From positions 1-64,000 of the forward strand of contig JAPQWV010000665.1 of NCBI GenBank assembly GCA_027422505.1: 64,000 nt of DNA, in the 5' to 3' direction. A model generated the notes under the pieces. That model saw only the letters and a list, made by a program, of their open reading frames with translations. It was not told where the DNA came from and ran no database searches. A program made the translations under genes and the position numbers. Shown here piece after piece: positions 45,677 through 57,030 of this stretch (position 1 is its first letter; every line of letters begins with the position of its first letter). The stretch comes from Craterostigma plantagineum. Taxonomy: Eukaryota > Streptophyta > Magnoliopsida > Lamiales > Linderniaceae.

Positions 45677-48600
45677 TGTGGCGCCCCGCCATCTACTAAC
45701 CTTTCTAACGTCATCTTACGTGACTAAATGTAATATAAAGTAAACAATACGCGAAAATGCGTATTAAATTTTTCCTTTTATATAAAGGAATTCATTATGT
45801 CCATACTCAAAATATCGCTCCAACCCTATATACAAGGGAAGTGTATAAGTGCGAAGTAAAAGAAACCCTAACGCCCGGCCACACAGGTCGCGTCCATGTA
45901 CACACCACCCCAAAAGTCGCTGGAAGCTTCAAAAGGTAAGCCTTGCCATCAAAAGCGATCACGTACCGTGGTCGCGTGCACCTACAACACATAAAGTAAG
46001 GGGTGAGCTATAAAGCTCAGTAAGTAGGAATATGCAGTGTCGTGAACGTGAAAACCCCGCAAAGGCATCCGCGCCAATGCATCCCACACCTCGTAAATCA
46101 AACTCAATCTCATATCTCTCAGGGCCCTCGGCTAACTTGCTATGCACCATAAAGAGCTCTAATCCAACACGGATAAACGTGGCAGCGACCTACGCTGGGT
46201 AGCCTACGCTAGGTTTCCCTAGGTCGCACCCTCCCAGGTCGTCCCCTCTGCCGTGCGGTAGCCCACGCTGGTAGCCTACGCTGGTTAGCCTACGCTAGGG
46301 TTTCCCCCTAGGTCGCTCCTTCCCAGGTCGCACCCTCCAGGTCGCATCCCTCCGCTATCAGGGCATTAGCCCAAATAAAATAAACAGGGCAGAAGCCCAA
46401 TAAAATATATATAATATAATCGACGACGCACCACGCCGTCCTGGTGCTATAGAAGTAGCCCTGACTCAACTGCGAGTCGACATCAAATGCCTATATCGGC
46501 AAATATCATTCATCCTCAAGCGATAAAACCCCAAGTGCCTCGTGCATGCATATGAATATGCAATGGAACGTGTATTACTACCGTAAATATTTTATCATGC
46601 AGAAGCATGCCAAATAATTCACGTAATAATATAAACACCCAAGCACATAGTCACGTAATTCAAGCACATAAAAATAAATTATGTGTTGTAGTTGAAATTC
46701 CACTTACATGATATACTTAGCTTATTAATCTTATCGTACTGTATGTCGCAATCCTTCGAACCCTAAATATTGAAACATGTAAAATTAGGGTTTGTTAGTC
46801 TAATTATTATTTTATGAAATCGGCTTAATTTGAAAACCCTAGTTTCGACTTCTATAATCTCGAACCCTAAAATTTAGAACTGATATAAATCTTCAAGATG
46901 AATGTCGATATGGTTTAGATATAAACCTCGACATAAGACAAGCATCGATTTAAGCTCTTATATTATATATATATATATTGATATTATACCTAAGGTGTCG
47001 AAGAGTTATTATAGCAAAATATCGATATTCCAACAAGGTAGATGTCGAGTCTTGGATAATACATGATTTCGAGCTTTGAAGTATATTCAGAGACATATAA
47101 AATCTCGACAAGACCTAGGCGTAAATCTCGATATGTACCTTAGGATGGATTTCGACTTTACAATATTAAGAAATCTCGAGCTTAAATAATACATGATTTC
47201 GAGATCTAAAAGAGTAGTCAATTCGACATTTGATTAGTCACTACACTAAGATTTCGAATTAAATAATGCACAAAGTGTCAGAGATTTTGAGATGTATGCT
47301 TTGGATTATAAACAAGATGTCGCATGTGTTTATATAGAAATTTCGATATGTTTCTTCAAGATTAAAAAATCAATAAAAAAACAAAATTCCTATCCATACG
47401 AAATAATAATTTCAAGTCTTTTCCCTAAAACAAGTTCGACATCTCTTCAATCCATCTGAGAATTACCTAATTGAATGCTCAAAATTTCAGACTCTTAGAG
47501 CTTTTGTCTATACGAATATTGTTTTTGCTACAAAAATGATTTCAACTTGATTAACCTTCAGACTTAAGAAGTATGAATTTAAGCGGTTGGGTTAGCATAA
47601 ACTTAAACCTAGAAGTTAGGGTTTTCAGAATAAAATTTATCTCTAACCTCTTGAATACGAGAATTCTTATTGAAGAACATATGAACTAATAAGGATCAAT
47701 ACTAAATTAGATGTCCAAACTTACTTTCCACCCGAAGAGTTGTACTAAATCGTTCTTATATCTAGTTTACTCATATTCGTCTAAATAAAATCCTCCAAAC
47801 TTCATCCTGAACAATATAATTAGGATGTTAGTATTAAATAAAATTCAGATATTAGGGTTTTTCATCTACCTATCTTACCCGACTTTCATATAGGTTATAT
47901 TAATTCACAGAAACATGATAAGCATAAGTAATGAATTATTTATGGATTGTAAATGATGCTTATACTTACCTAAAGTCCGAATTTGAGTTGTTGAAGATTT
48001 CTTTGAGTTGATACTAATTTGTCTGATCTTCCTTTCTTTCACGTTCATAAGGAGTCTTACTTTTGTGTCTTATAGGGATTTACTTAATATTTTTGGGTCT
48101 ACTTGATAAGTGTTAGAACTTGGAAATTTGTGCTTAGAATTGACAACTAGGTGACTAATTTACTTTTCCTCATGTGTTAAGGAAAGTCTCGTTGGTTGGT
48201 ATAAATCCAACCTCTTTGACTTAATAATCTAACATCACTCCAAGGTTTTCGTATGGTGTCTTTGATGAAAATGAAACCTTTCCTTTCTTCTCTTAAAGAT
48301 TGCGTGTATTATTAGGCAAATGACTTTGATATTTGTTGGTTCTTATCCCATCGTATATATCATATTATTATACTATATGTCTTTCTTTGTAGTTAAGAAA
48401 TCAAATCTTACTATTTCGAAACCTATTTGTTCAACATTCTTCTAATTTCGATATTCATTTTAATTATCTAGGAATCGACTTCTCCCGACATATATGGTCT
48501 CGTGGCTTAAAGATTTCGAGATCCAAAGATCTCGAGATTCCTAGTTCTGAAACCCTAATGCATCAAAATTTTCTATCTAACTTTTTGAACTCTATTCTTA

Positions 48601-48876
48601 CTAATTCGTGTTCCATAAAATGTGGTAACAACACTTAATTATACTAAATTAAATTTTCTAAGTTAGTATGTCATGTACTAGAAACTCTAAAATTAATAAC
48701 TAACCTAAATTTTTAATTCTTCTAATTTCTATTCATATATGTTATGTTAGCATATAACGTGAAATCATTTAGGCACATAAAAATCACAAACATGCCTCAT
48801 GCAGTCACGTAAATCATAAATCTATATCTGTACGCATATTTATTGGCCGATTTACTTACGGGACTCGGGTATTACA
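45677..48876 (-). repeat. Tekay B 5' LTR (right, 3200 bp)
   Basis: Same ends and internal order as the left LTR, including the short tandem array (46185-46350). It keeps about 180 bp (47968-48145) that the left LTR lacks. Confidence 0.93.
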
Positions 48877-49310
48877 CCCGTGCGCCGTAACGACGGTACA
48901 ACAACTGCTGGATTGGGCTGCTTTGAGCAGGCTCGATCAGCCTCGAACCTTGGGTCTGACGCCAGCCATGGTGGCTTAGGCGCCATCCCCGTGCAGCACC
49001 GCCGCAAGGTGCGGCGGCCGGACTGAGATCGTCCGCGGCTTTGGCCGCGGACTGCGATGGCGCGCACGGTGCGCACTGCGCAAGACAGCCGCAGCGACTC
49101 CGGCTCGGCCCAAACGCTGCGGCGGCGATCTCTCCCGGCGAGGCAGTGACTCAGCACGAAGGGCTGAGGCGACGAGGGAGTCGCGGTAGTATTCTGCCGC
49201 GAGCTGAACACGCACGCGTTGCGCGGCGTGGCGTCGCCAGCGTTGGCGGCACCGACTCCAGCCGGGACTCCACGCCGACGGCCTTCTGCACCATGGCTTG
49301 AGTCGCGGCA
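48877..49310 (+). other. Family D internal region, copy 2, right part
   Basis: Resumes after the TSD. Very GC-rich. No retroelement protein motif is visible on either strand, so this is a LARD-like or captured sequence and not gag-pol. It holds two perfect hairpins at 48999-49052. Confidence 0.55.
48999..49052 (+). other. Twin GC hairpins in family D leader
   Basis: Stem 1: ccgccgca/tgcggcgg with loop agg (48999-49017). Stem 2: gtccgcggc/gccgcggac with loop tttg (49031-49052). Copy 1 keeps stem 1 intact and has one mismatch in stem 2. The position some hundred bases after the PBS suits an RNA dimerisation or packaging element; this is inference. Confidence 0.5.
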
Positions 49311-50154
49311 GCTATGTTAGGGCTTCATGCAAAAAACTTAACGGGCCTTTTAATGGGCTTGGCCCGTTTAAGGCCCAATTTTTGTTTCTTTTTAAAATCT
49401 TATAATTGTCAACGTGCTCGTTATGAATGTGATTTAAGGTGCACTTGCGGGTTTAGGAATTTGGTTTCCGGGTCATTTGTTAAGGGTCACGTCCCCCCGG
49501 GTTGTATTTGTTTATAAGGGTTGTTCGAGACTTGTGATTCCCCCCATGTTGTAATTTACCGTTTTATTAGATTAGACTTGAATACGAAAAACGAAAACGA
49601 GGTCCCATTTGATGGAAGGCAACCCCCCGGTGGTGACAAGTGGTGGACGATCGGTGACTTTGAGGTCGTTCGAGTGACGAAGGACGTTTGACGACTTCAA
49701 GACCCGTGCGACGACCCGAGGTCTTTTGAAGATGCATGTAATAGGGATAGGCTATAAATAACCCACTTGTGTTGTCTTGTAGTTTAATTTCCTAGGGTTA
49801 ATTTACTACTTACGTGCGTGTTGGTTTTTGAAATGATATGCATGTTTGATGTGCTCTTATGTGAGATGACTGAGACTAAGATAGTTGAAACTCTTATTGG
49901 ATAAGTTCGCGTTCGACGTGACTTCGACGTGACTGGGGGTCGGCATTCCTAAAAAATCATTTCGTCCAATTGACTATATGATTCTCGGTTGCCCGATGAG
50001 CTTTACAAGTTGTCGGGGGACAGATGCATATGAAATTCATCAAATGTCGGATTATTTTCTGTAAAATCTTCATATAGGTTATGTAATGGCATGCACAAAA
50101 TGAGAAAGATTTAGTCGTCGAATCCAAATTGCTGGAAATTTCTTTAGAATATAA
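49311..50154. other. Non-coding interval, origin unclear
   Basis: No gene supported. It has ggcccgttta/ggcccaa words at 49335-49380 and a promoter-like ggctataaataaccc near 49752. The right end of family D may lie here, but no D LTR is found. Confidence 0.4.
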
Positions 50155-50640
50155 CATTGGCGCCAAAGATAAATATTTTGCATGGCGTTAAGGCACAACA
50201 TCGATGCCGGGACTGCTGAGAAACTTTTGCGACGGGGATGTCTTCAGTCTCCATGGTGTGATAAATGTGAAGTCCCAAAGGAAATAGAGTTTCACACCTT
50301 CCTTCAGTGCCCTCGTAAGTTTTTATTGATAGTCCGACTTTTCTATTTCCACGTTGGTCTTTGTAGCATTCCTATTTGAGGACATTCATATTTAACCTAA
50401 GGTAGCGGTTAGCAAGTCATTTGCTACTACTATGCCCAAAGAAAGATATTGAGCATAATCTTTCAAGTCCAAATCTTCCGTAAAGACTAAGCGGAGGCGC
50501 CCGAATAATGGTGGAATTATAGCTAGACATGGGAATGGTTCTTATTGGGCTTGTGGAAAACGTCCTTTCTCGGTGTGTTCGACCCGATGATTGTTGAGGC
50601 GATTAGGATCGGATCTACGTTGTGGCCCAGAGGCCACGGC
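50155..50640 (+). pseudogene. LINE relic: zf-RVT and RNase H start
   Basis: KYFAWR-LRHN leads into a zinc-finger-like block WCDKCEVPKEIEFHTFLQCP (50245-50310), the zf-RVT domain at the end of plant LINE reverse transcriptase. Near 50480-50620, in shifted frames, an NGGIIAR-H-GNGSY-WACGK stretch and DPMIVEAI follow, matching the start of LINE RNase H. The RNase H continues at about 53565 after a 2.9-kb insertion. Confidence 0.65.
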
Positions 50641-50734
50641 TCCTGCGAAATTTTTCGAAGTTTTTAATACTATATATGTATTTTGTAGTATTATTTATAT
50701 AATTCTAATATTTCTATTGAATATAACCTATGTT

Positions 50735-50880
50735 GCGAGTACAGGGTGGTTAGTAATGTGAAATTTTTGTTTGCAAGGTCGCGGGTTCAAGCCCATGTGA
50801 CACTTTTGCTATTCGTTTTGTTTTTCTTTACTTATCTTATTTTTGCCATCTGTTTAGTTCATTTCTTTTCTCTTTATCAG
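50735..50880 (+). mobile_element. Candidate tRNA-derived SINE
   Basis: A-box-like tggttagtaatg (50747-50758) and B box ggttcaagccc (50784-50794), about 37 bp apart, the normal pol III spacing, followed by a T-rich tail. Ends are not defined and the A box is weak. It is not a tRNA gene: no acceptor stem pairs. Confidence 0.4.
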
Positions 50881-51120
50881 GGTAAATCATGTTATACCCC
50901 CGTGTGGTTTCACTGAAATGCACGATATTATCCTATACTTTTTTTCTTATTGCATGAAACCCTTTTGTCCTCTAGCTATATACCCCAATTAGGGGTGTAA
51001 ATAACAATGACCGCATATTTAAATAGGGACTTCTGTGTAATTTCTCAAACCGTATGGACTTTGATGCTTTTGTCTAAACCACAAGAGTTTCATGCTTTTT
51101 AGCCTTTTAGTTATCTTAAC
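50880..51120. repeat. MITE-like repeat, ends unclear
   Basis: Contains ttatacccccgtgtggttt and, inverted, ctaaaccacaagagtttcatg, a pattern seen in short plant foldback repeats. No TSD found. Confidence 0.3.
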
Positions 51121-51862
51121 GCTTCTTTTAATTTATGCATTTTAGGTTTTTGTTATTATTTTTTTAGTTCTCTTTTTAGTTGAGTTACTTTTTAGTTAGG
51201 TACATCAACATATAAATACCCAATTGAATAAAATTTTTACACATAGGTACCCATGTCAGAAAATTTTACAGATAGGTACCTGATTTAATTTTTACCAGTT
51301 TATTTAGTCATGCCGTACCTTCCTGTGTGTATATTGTGTACCATAACACGTTGATATAGGGTACCTAAATGTAGCATACGTCGTACCTACGGCATACCTG
51401 TGTTACATAGGGCGTACCTAAATGTAGCATACGTCCACTAGCAGAAAATGATATATAAGCGACGGCCCCTTCAGCGACGGTTCCTCAAAAATCGTCGCAT
51501 ATAGTGGAAGCGGTGGCACTTTCGTAGTTTTTTTTAGTTTTGGTTCGTCACAGGCGACGGTTGCTCGGCCACAACCGTCGCCTATACACTATTAGGTTCC
51601 TCACAAATAACCGTCGCCTATACACTATTTAATTTAAATTTTTTAAAATGTAAACATGGGCGACGGTTGTTTTCAAGCAACCTGTCGCCCATGTCTTGCT
51701 ACTTTTTTTTTAAATTTCTTTTTTTTTATTTTTTTTAAGATGAGCTTGAGCGACCTTTGCAGTGTAGCGACCGCCCATCTCCTTCTCTTTTTTTTTTTTT
51801 TTTGAATTTCGTTTCTTTGTTTTTTTTTTAAGATGAGGTTGGGCGTGATTGGCTTTTATGGT

Positions 51863-51863
<1 letters not shown>

Positions 51864-51901
<38 letters not shown>
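51864..51901. repeat. T38 homopolymer in the CACTA element
   Basis: Uninterrupted T run of about 38 bases; further T-rich tracts at 51790-51804 and 51822-51832. Exact length is unreliable. Confidence 0.9.
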
Positions 51902-51904
<3 letters not shown>

Positions 51905-52289
51905 TGTGGTATTAACGTGGTGGACATTCTTTGTGGAGTTTGGGGTACACGTGGGGGAATGAGTGTGGATAAGAACAAAACTAATGCAGACATGGAGGGA
52001 CTTGGTCTAAGATATGACGATTGTTTGTTTCTAAGGCACGTCATGGGCTATTTATAATTTGCGTGTTTTATTTTAATTTTTCTTAGGATGAGCTTGGGCG
52101 ACTGTTGTAGCAACCGTCCCCATCTCTGTCTATATTTATTTATTTCGTTTTTTTATTTTGTTTTTAAGATGAGCTTGGGCAACCGTCACCCATGTCTTTC
52201 TATTTTTTTACAAATTTCATTTATTTATTTATTTTTTTTAAATGAGTTTGGGCGACGGTTACGTAATTTTTGGATAATAACGGTCGCTC

Positions 52290-52870
52290 ATGCGTTTTGC
52301 GAAAAAGAGGCGGGATACTGAAATTTTAAGACCCTTCCAAATGAGTTTTTATCCTTCTCTCTTTTCATTCCACCATAAAAAGAAGCCAAGCAAGAAGGGC
52401 GAAATCCCAGGTTTCGAAGGGCGAAGAACTAAAGCTGAAGAACGCCGAGCTCGCTCAGCTAGGGGTCGAAGAATTAGAGCAAGGAAGATAGCGGTCGTGA
52501 CAAAAACAGAGGTTCTCAGACACTCCGCCATCTCCTTTTTCTTCTCCGTTCTTTTACTTTCTTCTTTTCTCAGTTGCTCAGATCTGGGAGTGGTGGTGTT
52601 GGGCGGCGACAATTTGGTGGTTGGGCTGCGTCAGATTTGTGTGTGGTGGGGTGGACGGCGGAGCTGCAATTTGGGTGTTGTGGGGTGGATGGCGGCTCCA
52701 GATCTGGTCTCGGCGGTGTTGGCTGCGCCGTCGACGGCCAGATTTGGCCTTGGCGTTGTTGGGCTGCTATGTGGATGACCGGCGATGGCTGGATCTGGAC
52801 GTGGCGGTGCTGGTCGTCGACGACGGCTGCTTTTTTTATTTTCAATTCATGTTTTAAACCGTCGCCCATG
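52290..52870 (+). other. GC-rich internal segment of the CACTA element, possible captured host DNA
   Basis: A 162-codon frame (52290-52778) starts MRFAKKRRDTEILRP and runs through an Arg/Lys-rich part, a hydrophobic stretch (FFFSVLLLSSFL) and a Gly/Val/Trp-rich tail. The tail is built of near repeats (ggtggtgttgggcggcg) and includes repeated cagatctgg words. No domain is recognised. Base composition is unlike the AT-rich flanks, which suggests capture of host sequence such as a gene 5' region. Confidence 0.35.
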
Positions 52871-53559
52871 TTTAACTTTAAAATAAATTGACTTTTGGGC
52901 GACGGTTGTTGGGGCAGAAACCGTCGCCCATTCGTTCATAACACCCGTCGCTCAAAATCACTCACATGGGCGACGCACAGAAACCGTCGCCCATGGTCAA
53001 TAACAACCGTCGCCCATGTGTATTTCTGTACTAGTGGTCGTACCATTTCTGTTATATAGAGTAATCAAATGTGTTGATATAGGGTAACCAAATGTGTTGT
53101 ATGATGTACCTGCGGGGATCGGATACCTATGTGTAAAAATTTATTCGTTGGTACCTACATATAAAAAAATTCCGACATGATACTAAATTACAAGTTTTTA
53201 TCCAAATAGATACTATGTGTGACTTCCCCTACAATTTTTAGTTATTTTGAAACTTCTTTTCATCTTAGTTTTTTTTCAATTTAATTATTTTATTAATACA
53301 TTACTATATATTAATTAATAAATATTTATGTAACTTTTTACCTTTTCCAATACCTTTTGAGATAGTATCTCAATTTTCAAACTGAAATATCCACTAATGT
53401 GAATGTATCTCAGTGGAATATTCTCATTTAATTGGTCTCATTCCCGGAATGGAAGATCATAATTGATAATTTAAAAAACAACTCAAAATCTAAAAAATGT
53501 ACAACCCCCTGATTAAACATGTCTTGATATGCCCCTGGAGGGGATGGCGAATAGGGGAC

Positions 53560-53810
53560 AATTAGCATGGCTAAAATTCAAAAATGGAAGATAATATTAA
53601 TCGAAGGAGATAATCTTGCAGTTATTTCGCTATTGCAACATAAGTGATGGGATACAACATCAGATGCATCATAGCCCATAGGAGATTGTTTTAATATTCT
53701 TAGTTCTTTTGGGTCTATTTCATTTGCTTTCGTTAAGCACTCAGGCGATGGAGTGGCTCACTATCTTTGGAATTAAATGAAGAGGTTGTCTCCTCCGACC
53801 CAAGAGATGG
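53560..53810 (+). pseudogene. LINE relic: RNase H C-terminal part
   Basis: KWKIILIEGDNLAVISLLQ (53585-53640), a TGA, then DCFNILSSFGSISFAFVKHS and GVAHYL-W (to about 53772). The IEGDNLAVI and SFAFVKHSG-GVAHYL blocks are the second half of plant LINE RNase H. It continues the relic at 50155-50640. Confidence 0.65.
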
Positions 53811-54375
53811 CAAATATTTTGTATTGGAATTGTCATTAATAAATCAGATTTTGTTCAAAAATAAAAAAGATATCTTCAAACAACCAACGTTCTTTTCAGA
53901 GATCACCTAAATATTTTGTGGATATTGTTGAGTTTGACTGCAATAATGAAAAAGCCAACTTTATTACATGTCAAAATTATATATAAAATAATGTTAAACC
54001 TAGCTAGGCCCAATAGGCCCCAAAATCAATTTGGACGACATATTGGTTTTAACATATCTGCACGTTTGAATTTGATGGGAAAAGAAAAAAAACATCGTTA
54101 ATTTTACTCATAAATGCAAAATGTCAGCCCAAACGTTTTTGGACATTTGAGAGTTGGCACGTTAAGAAATTGAATATTTTAATAATATAATAAATTAAAA
54201 GGTAATAAAGTTTGGCTGGTCTTTTAAGAATATTTAATATTATATATTGATTGTTTGTGATAGTTTTTTTTTGCTAAATATGGAAATGTACAAAAGATGT
54301 GGGGGCGTCCGATTTAGTAAAATGTATAAAATAATTTGGAGCAGAGGAAGTATATTTTGTTTTTATATTAGGTTT
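53811..54375. other. AT-rich interval, no gene
   Basis: Nothing recognisable on either strand. Confidence 0.5.
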
Positions 54376-54640
54376 TATATTTTTGGTCAGAGAAGTATCC
54401 CCACCATATCGCTGTAATCACCACACTCGAATTAAGTTCAATATGAGACTAATTTTGAACCTCATTATTATCGGCTATGAACGACTCCGACCTGGGGCGG
54501 GACTAATTGTTTCAAGTTTGCGTGACATACACCCCAAGCCCCACAGACAAGGACAAGGCGGAATCGACCCCCGTGATCAAGATGATTTACCCACCCCATT
54601 AAAGTACATATACAATTTAGTAATATTTATTTTAATTTGT
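54376..54640 (-). mobile_element. Possible SINE-like repeat (minus strand)
   Basis: The reverse strand has gggtcgattccgcc (54552-54565), close to a pol III B box, preceded by tggggtgggtaa (54588-54599) in A-box position. The body extends leftward to about 54400. Ends and tail are not certain. Confidence 0.3.
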
Positions 54641-54949
54641 AATTTGAAAAAGAACAAAAATGATAAAGAGACACGAAATTCATCTCAGTCAATTTGATAC
54701 AAGAGAGTGTCGTACATCATATTATTACTAATAATTCTCGAGATCTTCATCTTGACCAACCGAAATGTCTTCAACACCGTCATGAATAACGCACAGACTC
54801 CATACGCTGTATCAGATAATTCATCAAACTCATTAACTCGAAATCACAACATAGAAACATAGCCACAGAAACAAATGTCCCTAAATAAAATTAAAATCGT
54901 AAAATATAGCTAAGTAAATGTTGTGAATAAAGAAAGATATTATAATTAC

Positions 54950-55341
54950 ATGGATTGACAAGTGCTGGGACTCCAATCTCAGGGTTGCAATAGTTTGAAT
55001 CTCGGTAGATTCGTTGAGCAAAAACGATGCTGGTTTTGCAATGTGTCGGGATCATAACAACGCCCGCCGGGTTTTATCGGTGCGCAGTCAACTTTACCGC
55101 AAGCGTAGTCTATAAACCCTTGCAATTTATCATTGGGCTGTCGGTTTTGCCACGCACCATTGACCAGCCTATTTATATTAACATATATATGCATGTATAT
55201 AAGTATTCCAATATTAATTAATAGCTATTACAAATAAACTATGCACTTACATCCGTTTAACAATTACATTCAAATGCACGGCGGCGGAGACGACACCATA
55301 AGTGAAAGGAGAAGAAAGGGAATAAGACAGCTTTTTGCCAT
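54950..55341 (-). pseudogene. X8 (CBM43) domain gene relic, plasmodesmata callose-binding type
   Basis: Exon 1: ATG at 55341 gives a signal-peptide-like MAKSCLIPFLLLSLMVSS, then a TGA; a gtaagt donor lies at 55250-55245. The acceptor AG is at 55170-55169. Exon 2 reads GQWCVAKPTA, then after a one-base shift LQGFIDYACGKVDCAPIKPG and RCYDPDTLQN, then another shift and a YRDSNYCNPEIG stretch. WCVAKP, the YAC-VDC pair and the PGG-C-P-TL block are hallmarks of X8, a beta-1,3-glucan-binding secreted domain. It is the only host-gene trace here. Broken by at least two shifts and one stop as read. Confidence 0.62.
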
Positions 55342-55961
55342 TAATAGTTTTAGTTGTGTTCTATGTGTTGTGTGTCTCGTGTATATATACATTTCATTGA
55401 GGTCAACCTTATTGAAAGAAAGAACTGAAATCATGTCAATCCATGTATATATGTTGTATTGTTCAAAGATTTTTAAATCACCAAAATGGTCTACCTTCCA
55501 TGTCTATGGAATAAGGATTACACTTTTATTTAGCATAAGAGTAATGAGGCATTAAGAGTGGTCAAACTATAATTTTCGGATTACATTATTCGGATTTCAC
55601 CTTAATCATTCCCAGATAATATAAGAAAACCATGTTATGGAACTGATAGAGGTCTTCAAATGTAAGTCGTAAAAGCCACTTCACTATGTATTTTTATGTT
55701 GATGGATAATTACTTCTATTTTACAGTGAAGTTGATAAATACATATAATGATTTCTATTTTTGTTTCAAATTTAAAAACTTATTTTAATAATTTTCAAAG
55801 TATGTTATATCATTGTAATAAAACTAAGCTCATAATTCAGTCTTGTAAAAGGTTGCACATCCTCTCCTTACTAATAATAAATTTTCAGCATGTACGTTTT
55901 CGACATAATGTAAAAAATTGTGGTGAAAGAATATAAATATTCTTGTTATACATCAAATGAG
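55342..55961. other. Region upstream of the X8 relic, no other gene
   Basis: AT-rich. On the minus strand a TATA-like gtatatatacacg lies near 55380-55392, about 45 bp upstream of the X8 ATG, a plausible promoter or leader. Nothing else supported. Confidence 0.4.
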
Positions 55962-55970
55962 TTAATAGAT

Positions 55971-56336
55971 GGGACACTCTCACTTAAATCCCTATTTGCA
56001 AACTTCCTATCACTTAACTCCCTAGTCAGATAAATATATCGCTTAACTTCCTATTTATCGTTTTACTACATTCTTAAGTCACGCTGTACCTTTCTATGTT
56101 TGTATTGTGTACCAAAACCTATTTTTTCCCAGATATGGTATTCGATCCGCCGTTGTACACCATACAAACACATTTAAGTACACTATAATTAACATACTGT
56201 GGTACACAATACAAACATAGAAAGGTAGTCTGAAGAAATTGGTACAAACAGTAAATCGGAGTCAAGTGATATATTTTTCTCAGGGGAGTTATGTGATCGA
56301 AACTTTACCTAATAGGGATTTAAGTGAAGTTTCACC
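55971..56336. mobile_element. Mutator-like MITE (366 bp foldback)
   Basis: The arms mirror each other over most of the length: cacttaaatccctatt at 55980 and its complement at about 56311-56327; gtacctttctatgtttgta and its complement near 56211-56227. The 9-bp TSD ttaatagat is at 55962-55970 and 56337-56345, the size typical of Mutator-like elements. No coding sequence. Confidence 0.88.
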
Positions 56337-56345
56337 TTAATAGAT

Positions 56346-57030
56346 TGAGTAAACGCAATATAACAACTCTATTTTGTGTAATTTAAATTGCATTCAATGG
56401 ATGAATCTTCATTGTTATTTCGTAAAAACGATATCAACAATACACACTGGTATTATGAGCACACTCACTGTGTGCATAAATTAAAATATACCATCTGTTT
56501 ATATAAACGTTACCTTCTAAATATAAACCTATGAACCAAACGTCCTACAGATAGTGGGGTGCTTAATTTTAACTTGTATGATAATTTCCTAGCGACCCAA
56601 TACGTCGATCGAACACGAACATCGATGAATTCGTATAATGCCACTAAATATGATCAAACGTATCATTCTCGCTAAGAGGGCCCCCAATATCGATTATGCA
56701 TTCAGCAGCGGCATGAATTTTGACAGAAAATAATACATCATTACTCTTTACATCCATTCAACTTTTTTACGTTAGTGCATCCTAGCGATCTCTTGTACTA
56801 TCAGATTAAACTTTTTTTGCTCTATAATGTACATGTCGTCGAACGAAAATAAGCGTTATCGAGCTAAAAAAAGTATTGAATGACAGTTTTGCAGTCACCT
56901 TTGACTTTCATATCAGGCCAACCTCTACTCGAAATTCATAGCTACCCGAAATGCTAATTTTAGCCCTACAATTTTATCTGCCCGAAAATTCCAAGCCCAG
57001 AGTGTTTCATCTACCCAAAATTTATTCAAC
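56346..57030. other. AT-rich interval before Tekay A copy 2, no gene
   Basis: Nothing recognisable. The Tekay A homology starts abruptly at gaaagctgccgg (57031). Confidence 0.5.

Larger units (their letters stand above)
37959..48876 (-). mobile_element. Tekay-like Ty3/gypsy element B, structurally complete
   Basis: TSD cccgt at 37954-37958 and 48877-48881. Plus-strand ends are tgtggcgccccgcc and cgggtattaca. It has two LTRs of 3070 and 3200 bp, a PBS next to the right LTR, a PPT next to the left LTR, and gag-PR-RT-RH-IN-chromodomain in order on the minus strand. It is inserted in the GC-rich internal region of family D. All structural parts are present, but gag-pol has about six frameshifts and one stop, so it is non-autonomous as read. 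Confidence 0.95.
51436..53036. mobile_element. Non-autonomous CACTA (EnSpm) transposon, 1601 bp
   Basis: Starts cactagcagaaaatg and ends ttctgtactagtg, giving CACTAG inverted ends. The 3-bp TSD gtc is at 51433-51435 and 53037-53039. Subterminal regions hold many copies of gcgacggttg and aaccgtcgcc in both orientations, the usual transposase-binding arrangement of this superfamily. No transposase frame. Removing it restores catacgtcgtacc, also found intact near 51379. Confidence 0.92.
51200..53165. mobile_element. MULE-type MITE interrupted by a CACTA element
   Basis: The inverted arms are gaataaaatttttacacat (51226 onward) and its near complement at 53121-53146. The inner part (gtaccttcctgtgtgtata, 51317-51335) resembles the arms of the MITE at 55971-56336 (gtacctttctatgtttgta). 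Without the CACTA insert it would be roughly 360 bp. Exact ends and TSD are not resolved. Confidence 0.55.

Noticed and set aside
48852..49301. Overlapping open frames on both strands in GC-rich DNA
   Set aside because: Same reason; the minus-strand frame also crosses the Tekay B TSD boundary.
52349..52869. Minus-strand Pro-rich frames in the CACTA element
   Set aside because: Antisense of the GC-rich segment; no motif and no codon signal.
55241..55555. 104-codon plus-strand frame over the X8 exon 1
   Set aside because: It has no domain, while the opposite strand carries a signal peptide, splice sites and X8 blocks.
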